Of a stretch of DNA of 64,000 nucleotides, positions 8,321-18,147 are shown piece by piece. This DNA is from Leptospira andrefontaineae. GTDB taxonomy: Bacteria; Spirochaetota; Leptospiria; Leptospirales; Leptospiraceae. Location: the NCBI RefSeq assembly GCF_004770105.1, contig NZ_RQEY01000015.1, forward strand, positions 135,315 to 199,314. The letters are read 5' to 3'. The notes under the pieces are model-generated. The model was not told the origin of the DNA. It made no database searches and was given only the letters and a program-made list of their open reading frames with translations. The position numbers and the translations under genes are program-made. How positions within the stretch are numbered: position 1 is the first letter of the stretch; every line of letters starts with the position of its first letter.

Positions 8321-9118
8321 TTGAGAAGATTAAGAAACCAATTTATAGATATTATTTCATTCCAAAATGCGTCCGGTTATTTTGCTGCGATTACGTTCTT
8401 CGTGAGTTTATTCTCCTTATTGATCGATCCTAAGATCGGTGTATTAACTCCGGACATGCTTGATGGCGGAAGATGGTGGAATGCAGGATTATTTGTTTTT
8501 CATCTACTTTCTCCCGCCGAGATCCAAGCCGGAACTTATATGCCTTGGATATTTTTGGCCTTCTACACCTATCTTGTTTTTTCTGTGGGTAAAATTTTAG
8601 AAGAGGATATGGGTTCTCTTCGATTTAATCTATTTTTGTTTTCTTTAATGTTCTTCATTACAGTCGGCGGAGTTCTCTCTCTCTATTACCCATTGTTTGT
8701 AGAAACTAAGATGATCTATGATTGTCTTTTATTAGCTCTTGCGATCCGTATGCCTAATTTGGAATTTTTCATCATACCTATTCGAATGAAATGGATCGGG
8801 ATCGCTTTATTTATTTATCTTTTCTGGGAAAGAGGGGATGAGATGAGAATGTTCAACTCTATCCTACCTTGGGCAGGATTATTTTTCGGATTCTCCAGCT
8901 TACTTTTATTTTTCGGAAGGGACATCTTAGGAACCAAGATCCGGGAACGCAAAACTTCCAATTGGAAAGCCAAACAGGCCGAAGTATTCACAATTCATAA
9001 ATGTTATGTATGTGGAACGACTGAGGCTACGGATCCTCTATTGGAATTCCGTTATTGTGTAGATTGTGAAGATAAGGAATATTGCGAGAACCATCTTCAT
9101 AATCATACACATTCTTAA
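8321..9118 (+). CDS. Rhomboid-like membrane protein with C-terminal zinc-ribbon-like tail
   Basis: A 265-aa integral membrane protein with about six hydrophobic segments between residues 18 and 210, followed by a soluble tail with CYVCG, CVDCEDKEYC and a His-rich end (ENHLHNHTHS), likely to bind zinc. The membrane part resembles rhomboid-fold proteins (GGRWWNAGLFVFHLLSP early in the chain, in the position of the rhomboid WR region) but no GxSG serine or matching His is visible, so it is probably not a protease. The start is a TTG at 8321 preceded by AAGGA 6 nt upstream; no ATG fits better. It stands alone between the SH3 lipoprotein and the large kinase. Confidence 0.72.
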   Translation: MRRLRNQFIDIISFQNASGYFAAITFFVSLFSLLIDPKIGVLTPDMLDGGRWWNAGLFVFHLLSPAEIQAGTYMPWIFLAFYTYLVFSVGKILEEDMGSLRFNLFLFSLMFFITVGGVLSLYYPLFVETKMIYDCLLLALAIRMPNLEFFIIPIRMKWIGIALFIYLFWERGDEMRMFNSILPWAGLFFGFSSLLLFFGRDILGTKIRERKTSNWKAKQAEVFTIHKCYVCGTTEATDPLLEFRYCVDCEDKEYCENHLHNHTHS

Positions 9119-9282
9119 GAGAACTTAATTTTATCCCTTAAGCACGGTTTTTGCATTCTTTAAGTTTATAATTTATTCAATTTTTATTAAACCGGATTGA
9201 CTTTCTTTAGGTAAGATGTGAAATTTTCCGGCACTCCAAAATTCTCTCGGGCCGAAGGGGAATTTTGTAGGAAAAACCTTCC

Positions 9283-12200
9283 GTGAATTTGATCGTCTAC
9301 TGGTTTGAAGAATTATTCGCCTCCCTCCCTTTGTCCTTCCTGGATATCTGGGGAAGATTTGGCTATATAGTCGGGATATTTTTAATGATCTGTGCCTACG
9401 GAGGTTTTACTTTTAAACCCGGAGGCAAATTCGGTTTTGGTAGGCAAAAACAAAGTTGGGATACTCAGGCTTTTTTAAGTATCCCATTCACTTTCGTTTT
9501 CATTTTTATCACAGGTTATATAGGTTCCTTTATTGTTTTGGTTCCAGGGGCTCAGACATTCGAGTCCTTAAAAGACCTAACTGTTTTTCTTTGTATCCTT
9601 TTATTCGGTTATCCTGCACTTCTCGCAGTTCCTTTTGCGTATGGGCTTTCGGATCTGATAGAAGGTGTTCCTCCTGATTTTTTATTCGATTGGCTTTTAG
9701 GTTATTTTATCAACCCTTCCTGCTTCTGGGTAGCGTACCAGTTGATTGGAAGAGATCCCGATTTCAAAAAACTGAAAACCTGGGGATTATATTCTATTTT
9801 CGTAATTATCTTCATGAGTATAGAACCTCAACTCTGGGGATATATCTGTTCGGAACAATTCACTCCAGAGATCTCTTACCATAATATCACCCCTGCCTTA
9901 TTCTTTACTACCGGAGTGACCTGGGTCGTTGCTCCTTTTGCGATGTTGGTCGTACTACCCATTGCTAAAAAATACGGATTATTTTGGGCCGAAATTCCAG
10001 GCCATACCAGAGAACTGATCTTAAGTTATAAAGAATGGTACTGGCAGGAAGAAAAGTTCGGAAAAGACGGAATTCCTTTGGGACAAGGACTTCCGATCCG
10101 GATGTTCTTGGTCACTCCATTCATTCTTTTAGTTCTGATTATGGTGGCTGCAACTGCGTATCTGACTTTGAAAAGTTCGGAAGCCGCATCAGGTAAACTT
10201 GCTTCCCGATTACACCAAGAGATTTCGGAGAATATTAATCTTAGGCTGGATGATCATCTCGCTCGCTCTACTCAGAAAAAGCCGGAAGAGATCTCTCTTC
10301 TATTAAAAAACACGAATATAGCGAGGCTTGGCAGGGCTTTTATTGTAGATCGAGAAAACAAGGTAATTGCTTCTTCAGATTTCCGTTTTAGCAATTCGGG
10401 ACTTGCAAGAGAAAGTGAGGATCCGGTAATACGAAATTCCATTCTTTCCGTTCTGAAAGATTATGGAGATCTGTATTCGGTTAGATCGGTATTTCAGTTT
10501 AGATTTGATATTGTAACTGCCAAACCTGTTTCCAGAGAGACTTGGCTTACTCAGGTTACTCCGTACAGGGATAATACCGGAAAATACGATTGGATAGTGA
10601 TCACTGCAATGCCTGCTTCTTACTATCTTGAAGGTGTACAGATCGGGAATAGTGAATCCGCAAAAGTATTCGCCGTTGCTCTCACTCTTTCTCTTTTGAT
10701 TGCGGCATTTCTTGCAGGAATTGTTACATCACCAATTCGTAATATTTCCAGAGCGACTAGGGCGATGGCGGAAGGGGATTTCTCCCAAAGGGTTCCTTCT
10801 AGTAAATTAGAAGAGATTGGCATACTTGCATTTTCTTTTAATCATATGGCGGAGCAGTTACAAGAAGCTTTCCAGAAAACCAAGGCCAGCCAGGAACAAT
10901 ACAGAGATCTTGTGGATACAACCCCAGGTGTTGTTTGGGAAGCGGATGCAGTCACTTTTAATTTCACGTTTGTGAGTAAGCAGGCGGTCGATCTGCTCGG
11001 ATATTCAATTGAAGATTGGAAAACGCCAGGTTTCTGGGCGGATCATATCCATCCGGAAGATAGAGATTATGCCGTAAATTATTGCGTAGCCTGTACTGGG
11101 AGATTAGAAGCTCACGATTTTGAATATAGGTTCTTAAAAAAAGACGGAACTGTCATTTGGCTGAGAGATATGGTGAAAGTGATCGCCGAGGGAAATAAGG
11201 AAAAATGGCTACGCGGAGTGATGGTGGACATCACTGAACGCAAAAATTTCGAAGAGAAGTTTTTAGAAAGAAACAGATTTATCGAATCCATTCTGGATAT
11301 AAGTCCGGATATATTATATATTTACGATATAGCTAACAAAAAGAACGTATACAGCAATATTGGTGTAGAAAGGTTATTGGGATATTCTGTAGAAGAGATC
11401 CAAGCCATGGGGGATTCTCTTTTGAGATCACTTATGCATCCTGATGATTTTCAGGTTTATTTAACCAATATTATCCCGAAATATCTAAACGCGTTAGATA
11501 GGGATGTGATTGAACATCAATATAGAATGCATCATAGGGATAAGAAATGGCGATGGTTCGTTTCCAGGGAATTGATCTATAAAAGGGATCAGGAAGGAAT
11601 TCCAACTCAGATCTTCGGTATTTCCAATGATATTACTAAGAGTAAGGAAGCTGAAGAAACGATTCTGGATCTGAATGCGAATCTGGAGAAAAAGATCGAT
11701 CAGAGAACTGAAGAATTAAAAAGAACGAATGAAGATCTGAAAGAATCTTTGGAATACCAAAAGAAGATGTCCAAAGAGCTGAATGAAACACAAAGCCAAC
11801 TTCTTCTTTCCGAAAAATTGGCCGCATTAGGCCAGCTTGCTGCGGGGATGACTCACGAGTTAAATACTCCTCTTGGTGCGATCGTTTCCTCAAATCGTGC
11901 GATTTTAGATATTTTATACGAAGAGATTAAGGAAATACCCGACCTTCTTCTTTCTTTAAGTAAATCAGAAGTAGAAGATTTCAAGTTCCTGTTAGATGAA
12001 AGTTTAAAGGAAATTTCCCAAGCCGAGATCTTGCCGAATCGTTCTTTAAGAAGAGAACTCGTAAGGGTATTCAAAGAGGCTTCCGTTCCGGATCCTGAGA
12101 ATGCGGTAAATATGATCTTAGAATTAGGGATCCATAGATTGGGTGAAAAACTTCCGGATCTTTTGAAGACCGAAAATTCCCTGAAAATATTGGGAGCGGT

Positions 12201-12792
12201 TTCTTCTATAGCTTCTATTGTAAGATTTAGTAATGTGATCTCAATAGCTACAGGAAAGGCTTCTTATGTAGTCGATGCTCTGAAAAATTATCTGAACCCT
12301 GGAACGCATAACGGAGATGAGGAGCTCGTCCCTGTCGATATTGAAGTTGAATTGGAAACAATCATCGCCCTATATCATAATAAGATCAAATACGGGGTAG
12401 AAGTAGTTACACATTACCGGACTAATGAACTTTGTTTGGGAGACCCTGATAAGCTAAATCAAGTGTGGATCAATCTATTAAATAATGGATTGCAGGCCAT
12501 GAACTATAAAGGTAAAATCGAAATTTCGATAGAGAAAAGAGAATCTTGGATTATAGTTTCTTTCACCGATTCCGGTTCCGGAATTTCGAAAGAGATCCAA
12601 GACAAAATTTTCGACCCATTCTTCACTACAAAAAATCCTGGAGAAGGTATCGGTCTAGGTCTAGACATTTGCAAAAAGATCATAGAGAAAATGGGCGGAA
12701 AAATAGAGTTTGAGAGTGAGCCTGGACGCACTAGGTTCGAAGTTTGGCTGAAACCGGCAAACCGTAAAAAAGAGGAATCTATTGGAAACTGA
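9283..12792 (+). CDS. Large membrane PAS sensor histidine kinase
   Basis: A 1169-aa sensor kinase. From the N terminus: about seven hydrophobic segments to residue 240, a further membrane segment near 275-295, an extracytoplasmic Cache-like region (300-455), a membrane segment (about 460-482), a HAMP domain ([10 protein letters not shown]), two PAS domains (about 540-650 and 665-790), a coiled coil, HisKA with the phospho-acceptor near His858 ([11 protein letters not shown]), a long helical insertion, and a HATPase domain (N box [11 protein letters not shown]1 DSGSGIS, G2 GIGLGLDI). The start is GTG at 9283, with AGGA 10 nt upstream. It overlaps the receiver gene by 11 nt, which makes that protein its probable phosphotransfer partner. 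The HisKA-to-HATPase spacing is longer than usual. The ligand is unknown. Confidence 0.93.
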   Translation: MNLIVYWFEELFASLPLSFLDIWGRFGYIVGIFLMICAYGGFTFKPGGKFGFGRQKQSWDTQAFLSIPFTFVFIFITGYIGSFIVLVPGAQTFESLKDLTVFLCILLFGYPALLAVPFAYGLSDLIEGVPPDFLFDWLLGYFINPSCFWVAYQLIGRDPDFKKLKTWGLYSIFVIIFMSIEPQLWGYICSEQFTPEISYHNITPALFFTTGVTWVVAPFAMLVVLPIAKKYGLFWAEIPGHTRELILSYKEWYWQEEKFGKDGIPLGQGLPIRMFLVTPFILLVLIMVAATAYLTLKSSEAASGKLASRLHQEISENINLRLDDHLARSTQKKPEEISLLLKNTNIARLGRAFIVDRENKVIASSDFRFSNSGLARESEDPVIRNSILSVLKDYGDLYSVRSVFQFRFDIVTAKPVSRETWLTQVTPYRDNTGKYDWIVITAMPASYYLEGVQIGNSESAKVFAVALTLSLLIAAFLAGIVTSPIRNISRATRAMAEGDFSQRVPSSKLEEIGILAFSFNHMAEQLQEAFQKTKASQEQYRDLVDTTPGVVWEADAVTFNFTFVSKQAVDLLGYSIEDWKTPGFWADHIHPEDRDYAVNYCVACTGRLEAHDFEYRFLKKDGTVIWLRDMVKVIAEGNKEKWLRGVMVDITERKNFEEKFLERNRFIESILDISPDILYIYDIANKKNVYSNIGVERLLGYSVEEIQAMGDSLLRSLMHPDDFQVYLTNIIPKYLNALDRDVIEHQYRMHHRDKKWRWFVSRELIYKRDQEGIPTQIFGISNDITKSKEAEETILDLNANLEKKIDQRTEELKRTNEDLKESLEYQKKMSKELNETQSQLLLSEKLAALGQLAAGMTHELNTPLGAIVSSNRAILDILYEEIKEIPDLLLSLSKSEVEDFKFLLDESLKEISQAEILPNRSLRRELVRVFKEASVPDPENAVNMILELGIHRLGEKLPDLLKTENSLKILGAVSSIASIVRFSNVISIATGKASYVVDALKNYLNPGTHNGDEELVPVDIEVELETIIALYHNKIKYGVEVVTHYRTNELCLGDPDKLNQVWINLLNNGLQAMNYKGKIEISIEKRESWIIVSFTDSGSGISKEIQDKIFDPFFTTKNPGEGIGLGLDICKKIIEKMGGKIEFESEPGRTRFEVWLKPANRKKEESIGN

Positions 12793-13189
12793 AAGATCAC
12801 AGAATGCGATCCTTTGCGTGGATGATGAGGCGATCATTTTAATTACCTTGCAAAAGGAATTAAAGAAGCAGCTTGGAAATTTATTCCAGTACGAGACTGC
12901 TTTAAATGCAGAGGAAGCTATGGAAGTTATAGATGATCTAGTTGGCGCCGGTGTGAATGTGATCTTGATCCTTTCCGATTGGTTGATGCCGGGGATAAAG
13001 GGAGATGAGTTCTTAATTTTAGTTCACCAAAAGTATCCTAAGATCCGATCTATTTTGATCACTGGGCATGTAGATGCCGCTGCGGTGGACAGGGTTAAAA
13101 AAGAAGCAGGGACTTATACAGTGATCCCAAAACCTTGGGATGTGAACAAACTAATGGATGCTGTTCGAGTTTGTTGTAATTTGAATTAG
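12782..13189 (+). CDS. Single-domain response regulator (receiver only)
   Basis: A 135-aa receiver domain with no output domain. It shows the acidic pair Asp14-Asp15 (LCVDDE), phospho-acceptor Asp66 (LSDWLMPG), switch Thr94 (LITGH) and Lys117 (IPKPWD). The start is a TTG at 12782 inside the 3' end of the kinase gene (11-nt overlap), so translation is probably coupled and the pair is a cognate two-component system. With no DNA-binding domain, it must act by protein contact, for example as a phosphorelay intermediate or a switch acting on another protein. The IPKPWD motif is common in receivers fused to or paired with HD-GYP or SpoIIE outputs. Confidence 0.9.
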   Translation: METERSQNAILCVDDEAIILITLQKELKKQLGNLFQYETALNAEEAMEVIDDLVGAGVNVILILSDWLMPGIKGDEFLILVHQKYPKIRSILITGHVDAAAVDRVKKEAGTYTVIPKPWDVNKLMDAVRVCCNLN

Positions 13190-13293
13190 AGCGAACGTTA
13201 CGAAAATCTCCTCAGAAAACACTTAATCTATTTTATTATTTTGCCCTTCAAACTAACACCAGTTCGTTCGGATGTTTCCATCTTGAAAACGAA

Positions 13294-13321
13294 TTGACCT
13301 TTCCTTTTGTAAGAAGATACT
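13294..13321 (+). promoter_or_regulatory. Candidate sigma-70 promoter of the acyl-CoA dehydrogenase gene
   Basis: TTGACC (13294-13299) is followed after 16 bases by GATACT (13316-13321), 29 bases before the ATG at 13351. The Shine-Dalgarno AAAGGA lies at 13334-13339. The match is by eye only. Confidence 0.4.
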
Positions 13322-13350
13322 TTATTATCTCTTAAAGGAATCTTCCGATC

Positions 13351-15111
13351 ATGCTGCAAAACAACTACTTTAACGATGTATCCGACCTTAGGTTACATTT
13401 CGATCATATAATCAATTGGAAGGAAATTGTGGATTCCTATGAAGGCGGATTTACTGATGCCGCAAAATATAAAGCAGGAGACGAAAGATTTGCTGCCGCT
13501 CCTTCTTCCCATGAAGAAGCATTAGAATATTATAAAACGTTATTGGATTCCGTAGGGGAGTTTGCGGGTAAAGAGATCGCTCCGTATGTTGCTGAACTGG
13601 ACAAAGTCGGAGTAAAATTTGAGAATGGAAAAGTTACGTTTCCGGAAAAACTTTTAGAGATCGTTAGAAAAGCAAGAGATGCAGGATTACAGCCCACAGG
13701 TTTTTCCAGAAAATACGGCGGATTAGGAGTTCCTTGGACTGTTCGCGCATTCTTTAGTGAAATATTATATAGAGTGGATGCATCCGTTTGTATCTCCATT
13801 GGTTGTGTGAACTTAGCGGAGATTGTAGAAAAGAACGGAAGTGAAGAATTAAAAGACGAATGGTTGCCTCGTTTGGCTGCGGGGGAATTTGCCTGCGCTA
13901 TGGGACTCACGGAGCCTGATCATGGTTCCGATCTACCGGGGCTTCGTACTAAAGCGACTCATAAAGAAGGAAATACTTATTTATTAAACGGAACTAAAAG
14001 ATTTATCACCCAAGGCTGCGGTACCGGTGAAATTCCTGCGATCCTCCTTCTTTTGGCTAGGACCGGTAATCCTGGAAGTGGTGCAAGAGGGCTTTCATTC
14101 TTCTTGGTCCAATCTAAGGATGTACAAGTTGCAGGGATCGAAAAGAAGATGGGACTACATTGTTCTCCAACTTGTGAGATTGTTTTAGAAAATACTCCCG
14201 GTATCTTGATCGGTGAGGAAGGACATGGGCTTATCAAACATACGATGGGAATGTTGAACGGAGCCCGTATGGGAATTTCTCAACAAGGAGTTGGGATTGC
14301 ACAAGCAGCGTTAGCCGAAACTAAAAAATATACTTCTGAAAGAATACAATTCGGGAAACCGATCGGAACAATTCCTGCCGTCAGAAAAATCCTTCGCAGA
14401 ATGGAAAGAGAAACTATGGCAATGCGTTGTCTCATGTTAGAAGGCGCCCGTGCAATGGATCTATATTATTTCAGAGGGGATCATCTGAAAGAAAAAGGTG
14501 CCACAGAAAGAGATCTAAAATCGGATGTGGTCCTGAAGTATTGGGAAAAGTTAGCCGGAATACTCACTCCAATTTCAAAGTTTTATTGCTCGGAGTCCTG
14601 TGTTAAGATCGCCGGTGACGCGGTCCAACTTCATGGAGGAGCAGGTTTTACGGAAGATTATGATGTCTCCAGAATTTATAGGGACTCCAGGATCACAACG
14701 ATCTATGACGGGACTTCTCAAATCCAAGTCAATGCGAGTATTGGTGGGATCGTCACCGGTATGAGCGGCCACGGTTTCTTAAGGGAATATATAGATAGTG
14801 AATGGTCCCATTTTCCAACGGAAGAGACCAAGGTTCTTTCCGATGTTTGGGACGGCTTCCAAGAGGCAGTCGCTATGTATAAGGATCTTGCTACTTCTGA
14901 GGAGAGAGAAGAAGCTGCGGACGAGATCGTCTGGGGAAGCGCTAGACTTCTTTCCGGTTTATTATTCTATCGTTCTACACTTCGTATTCCTGAAGAGCTT
15001 AGAGCAGATCGACTTTCTTATGTGGACGAATACAATCTGGACAGCCTTGGCTATATGGAAGGGCTAAAGGCTAAGTTGAAAGTGAAGGTTTCCGCAAGAC
15101 AGGCGGTTTAA
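13351..15111 (+). CDS. Long acyl-CoA dehydrogenase
   Basis: A 586-aa acyl-CoA dehydrogenase of the long (FadE/DmdC-size) class, which introduces a trans-2 double bond into an acyl-CoA using FAD. Residues about 45-180 form the N-terminal helical domain, followed by the middle beta domain (AMGLTEPDHGSD, TKRFITQG) and the C-terminal helical domain (RIQFGKPI, QLHGGAGFTEDY). A further C-terminal extension of about 110 residues is typical of long members. Oddly, the motif normally YEGT, which holds the catalytic glutamate in many members, reads IYDGTSQIQ, with Asp at about position 453. It stands alone with its own promoter candidate. Chain-length preference cannot be told from sequence. Confidence 0.9.
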   Translation: MLQNNYFNDVSDLRLHFDHIINWKEIVDSYEGGFTDAAKYKAGDERFAAAPSSHEEALEYYKTLLDSVGEFAGKEIAPYVAELDKVGVKFENGKVTFPEKLLEIVRKARDAGLQPTGFSRKYGGLGVPWTVRAFFSEILYRVDASVCISIGCVNLAEIVEKNGSEELKDEWLPRLAAGEFACAMGLTEPDHGSDLPGLRTKATHKEGNTYLLNGTKRFITQGCGTGEIPAILLLLARTGNPGSGARGLSFFLVQSKDVQVAGIEKKMGLHCSPTCEIVLENTPGILIGEEGHGLIKHTMGMLNGARMGISQQGVGIAQAALAETKKYTSERIQFGKPIGTIPAVRKILRRMERETMAMRCLMLEGARAMDLYYFRGDHLKEKGATERDLKSDVVLKYWEKLAGILTPISKFYCSESCVKIAGDAVQLHGGAGFTEDYDVSRIYRDSRITTIYDGTSQIQVNASIGGIVTGMSGHGFLREYIDSEWSHFPTEETKVLSDVWDGFQEAVAMYKDLATSEEREEAADEIVWGSARLLSGLLFYRSTLRIPEELRADRLSYVDEYNLDSLGYMEGLKAKLKVKVSARQAV

Positions 15112-15182
15112 AACTGTTAAAAAAGCGCTTTTTGCCCTTATACTTTTAGGAAATCGGTCGATGGAATTAGAAGGAGGGGACT

Positions 15183-17126
15183 ATGCCCGCATTCTCTATT
15201 CCGGGACTGAGTTCCGGCCAGGATACGAACCAAATCGTAAAAAAACTGGTAGAGCTGGAAGCAAAGCCGATTCGCCGTTTGGAAAGACAAAACGGTTTTA
15301 ATCAGGCTCAGGTCAAAGCATGGTCCGATCTGAAAACTCTTACTACAGACCTCCAAAACAAAACTAGAGAAATTATTTCTTTCACTGCCCCATTTGCGAC
15401 CAAGTCGATCGTTTCCGATCCGGAAGGTGTGATCACAGGGGATGCTGCACGTTCTGCCAGCAGCGGAAAGCGTAAGATAGAAGTGAAGGAACTTGCTACA
15501 TTTCATCAGATCTCAGGTGATCCTATCGATTCTGAAAGAAAGATACCCGCTGGGACTTTCAAAGTACTTTCAGGAGAGATAGAGAAGGAGATAGAATTCC
15601 AAGGTGGAACTATCCGAGATCTGTATCTTACAATCCGTACTGCCGCCGCAGGGATTGTACAACCTACCATCGTAAAAGTAGACCAAGATAAAACAGTTTT
15701 AACATTAGCCGCTTCTCAGTCCGGTAAAGACAATCAATTGAAATTTGATGATCCGAACGGAGTTCTCAAGGCTGCTTCTCTTGTAGGAGGAATGCTTCCT
15801 CAGGATCCACCTCAGTCTTTTTATCTTCCTTGGGAAGCAAGCCAGACAAATCCATTCCAACCGGATAAGTACGGTATGACTGCGAATGCTAAACCTACAT
15901 TTATCGCAGCAGATCCTGAGAAAAAAGAACCTTCTAAGATCAAATTAAGTTCTAAACAAGCATTCCAATTCCATGTGGATGCAAAAGAAGGGAAGAAGGG
16001 TGCAAGAATTGAAGCTACTCTTTCCGAACCTTTGGAAGAAGGAGAAACCATCTCCCTAGGTGTGATCTATGATCAAGATGAGCAGGATAAAGTATTTTTA
16101 GAGCAGGCCTATCATAAAGAAGGAAAGATACGCGTTACTTTCAAATCCAATATGGATGGAAAGAAGATCCATAAGGTAATTGTAATCAACCAAACTGGAA
16201 AGGAGAAGGAATTCTCCAATTTCAGATTTGTTCTTCCTGCTGAATTTAACGGTGCTAAACCTGCAAAGACAATCGTAGAAGCTAAGGATGCTGTATTTTT
16301 AGTAGATGGAATAGAGATCACCCGACCTAAAAACGAAGGCCTGACTGACGTTTTGGACGGAGTTCTTCTTAATTTAAACAAGAAGAGCGAAGGTGGTCCG
16401 GCGACTGTTGACATTAAAGTGGATTCTGCAAAAGGGATCCGAATGATCAAAGAATTTATAGAAGCATATAATAATGTTCTTAAATACTCCAAAGACGCAA
16501 CCGCAGTCAATAGGGAAGGCGGAGTCAGCGATTCCAAATTAGAAGATCCGGATATTACCAGATCCTTCTGGGAAGGAAAAACTAAAACAGGTATTTTAGC
16601 CGGTGAGAACTCAGTTATTCGTTTGGTCGCAGGTATGAAAACAGTAACTACTTCTTCTTTTCCTGCCTATCCAAGTTCCGAGATCAGAACACTTTCGGAT
16701 GTTGGAATTTCAACAGGAGAAGTGGGAAGTAAATGGGCAGATATCCAAGAGGGTTTTCTCGCTCTGGACGAGGCTAAACTTGCTGCAAAACTCGCTGAAA
16801 ATCCGGACGCAGTTCGTCATTTATTCGCCCAAGATACAAATTCTGATGCAAGAATGGACACCGGAGTAGGTGTAAATCTGGTGGAACATCTGAAACCTTA
16901 TACCCAGTTCGCTGGTGGACTGGTCACAAGCAAGATCAAGTTATTAGAAGAACAAGTCTCCGATAATAACAAGAAGATCAAAAATTTCGAATCACATCTA
17001 ATGAGTTACGAAAAAAAACTCAAAGAGAAGTTCCTGTATATGGAACAGGGTGTGGGTAGAAACAAGGCCGTCGGTTCCTATCTGAATAATAATCTCAGTA
17101 GGGGACAGGGCGGAGACGATAAATAA
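15183..17126 (+). CDS. fliD: Flagellar hook-associated protein 2 (filament cap)
   Basis: FliD caps the growing flagellar filament and guides flagellin assembly; in spirochaetes this filament lies in the periplasm. The 647-aa protein has the FliD N-terminal signature (SIPGLSSGQDTNQIV followed by EAKPIRRLERQ) and a C-terminal FliD domain (about 400-640) ending in coiled-coil-like helices (SHLMSYEKKLKEKF). The middle is an expanded variable region of beta-rich sequence, longer than in E. coli FliD. A strong Shine-Dalgarno (GAAGGAGGGG, 15170-15178 area) precedes the ATG. It is followed 30 nt later by a protein of unknown function, where other bacteria often have fliS. Confidence 0.95.
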   Translation: MPAFSIPGLSSGQDTNQIVKKLVELEAKPIRRLERQNGFNQAQVKAWSDLKTLTTDLQNKTREIISFTAPFATKSIVSDPEGVITGDAARSASSGKRKIEVKELATFHQISGDPIDSERKIPAGTFKVLSGEIEKEIEFQGGTIRDLYLTIRTAAAGIVQPTIVKVDQDKTVLTLAASQSGKDNQLKFDDPNGVLKAASLVGGMLPQDPPQSFYLPWEASQTNPFQPDKYGMTANAKPTFIAADPEKKEPSKIKLSSKQAFQFHVDAKEGKKGARIEATLSEPLEEGETISLGVIYDQDEQDKVFLEQAYHKEGKIRVTFKSNMDGKKIHKVIVINQTGKEKEFSNFRFVLPAEFNGAKPAKTIVEAKDAVFLVDGIEITRPKNEGLTDVLDGVLLNLNKKSEGGPATVDIKVDSAKGIRMIKEFIEAYNNVLKYSKDATAVNREGGVSDSKLEDPDITRSFWEGKTKTGILAGENSVIRLVAGMKTVTTSSFPAYPSSEIRTLSDVGISTGEVGSKWADIQEGFLALDEAKLAAKLAENPDAVRHLFAQDTNSDARMDTGVGVNLVEHLKPYTQFAGGLVTSKIKLLEEQVSDNNKKIKNFESHLMSYEKKLKEKFLYMEQGVGRNKAVGSYLNNNLSRGQGGDDK

Positions 17127-17156
17127 AGGAATTATAATATAAACGGAGGAATCACC

Positions 17157-18125
17157 GTGGAAATATTCGTAAACGAGCAAAAATTGGAAAGCGTCATTGA
17201 AAATGAAAAGAACCTTGGAGAGGTTTTCGACGCGGTACGTCGTTGGGTGGAAACTAACGGTAAATTTCTATTATCCTGTGTTGTGGACGGGGAAGAATTT
17301 ACCCAGGACACAATGCGTGATTCTTCCATTTCAAATTCCTCCAAGATGGAATTTTTTGTGGGAGAAGAACTTGATATTCTGATCAGTTCTCTTCACGAGT
17401 TGGATTCTTATGTAGATAAGGTAGGAACCACTTTACTTGGTCGAGATTCTTTAACTGAAAAAGAATCCAAAGAGCTAACAGACGGGATCGGATGGATCCG
17501 TAGTCTTTTGGAATCTGCAGGTAAACTTTTAAAACTAAAATATGATCAGATCAAGCCGATGGGAACCGGTTCCACAGTAAGCGATATTCTCGATGCACTG
17601 AACAACAATTCTTCTAAACTAGATGGAACAACTGCAATCGAAGAATTTTTGGAATATCTGAGAGATCTGAAATTATTCGTGATGGATCTGGTGGCAAGGG
17701 CCTCCGTTCTGGATCTGGAACTTCCTACTTTAAGAGAAATTTTAGATACTTTCATCAAGGCTGTTCCTGCTTTGAAAGAAAGTTTCGTAAAAGTAAATGA
17801 AAGTTATCAGGCCGGAAAGGACGAAGTGGCAACACATCTTCTTACACAATCTGTTTCTCAGATCAATGTTCTTCTGACTTCGTTTATTACTTTGAGACAA
17901 AAACTTCCTGGTATGGACTTCTCCAAGATCCAGATCGCAGAAAGAACTTTTGAAGAAAAAACAAACGACTTAAACGATACACTCGCTTCTGTAGCTTTAG
18001 CTTTGGAAGAAAAAGATATCATTCGTGCAGGAGATATTATTGAGTATGAGATCCCTGCTGTTCTGGATGAATTCCTTCCATTCTTGGAAAAAGTAAAAGA
18101 GCAGGCTGATTCGTTAGCAGTATAG
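17157..18125 (+). CDS. FliD-linked helical protein of unknown function
   Basis: A 322-aa soluble, acidic protein that I do not recognise. It starts with GTG at 17157, supported by GGAGG 7-8 nt upstream, 30 nt after fliD, so it belongs to the fliD operon. Residues 1-75 look like a small mixed alpha/beta domain; residues 75-322 are almost wholly helical with regular Leu/Ile spacing and no membrane segment. Position after fliD suggests a role in flagellar assembly, for example as an export chaperone or a FliD-binding factor, but it is far larger than FliS (about 130 aa). There is no signal peptide, which agrees with a cytoplasmic helper. Confidence 0.8.
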   Translation: MEIFVNEQKLESVIENEKNLGEVFDAVRRWVETNGKFLLSCVVDGEEFTQDTMRDSSISNSSKMEFFVGEELDILISSLHELDSYVDKVGTTLLGRDSLTEKESKELTDGIGWIRSLLESAGKLLKLKYDQIKPMGTGSTVSDILDALNNNSSKLDGTTAIEEFLEYLRDLKLFVMDLVARASVLDLELPTLREILDTFIKAVPALKESFVKVNESYQAGKDEVATHLLTQSVSQINVLLTSFITLRQKLPGMDFSKIQIAERTFEEKTNDLNDTLASVALALEEKDIIRAGDIIEYEIPAVLDEFLPFLEKVKEQADSLAV

Positions 18126-18147
18126 TGAAATAAGCTATCGGCCGGCG

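Noticed and set aside
15120..15133. 14-bp palindrome AAAAAGCGCTTTTT after the acyl-CoA dehydrogenase gene
   Set aside because: No loop bases and a mostly A-T stem, so it would be a poor terminator; it may be chance.
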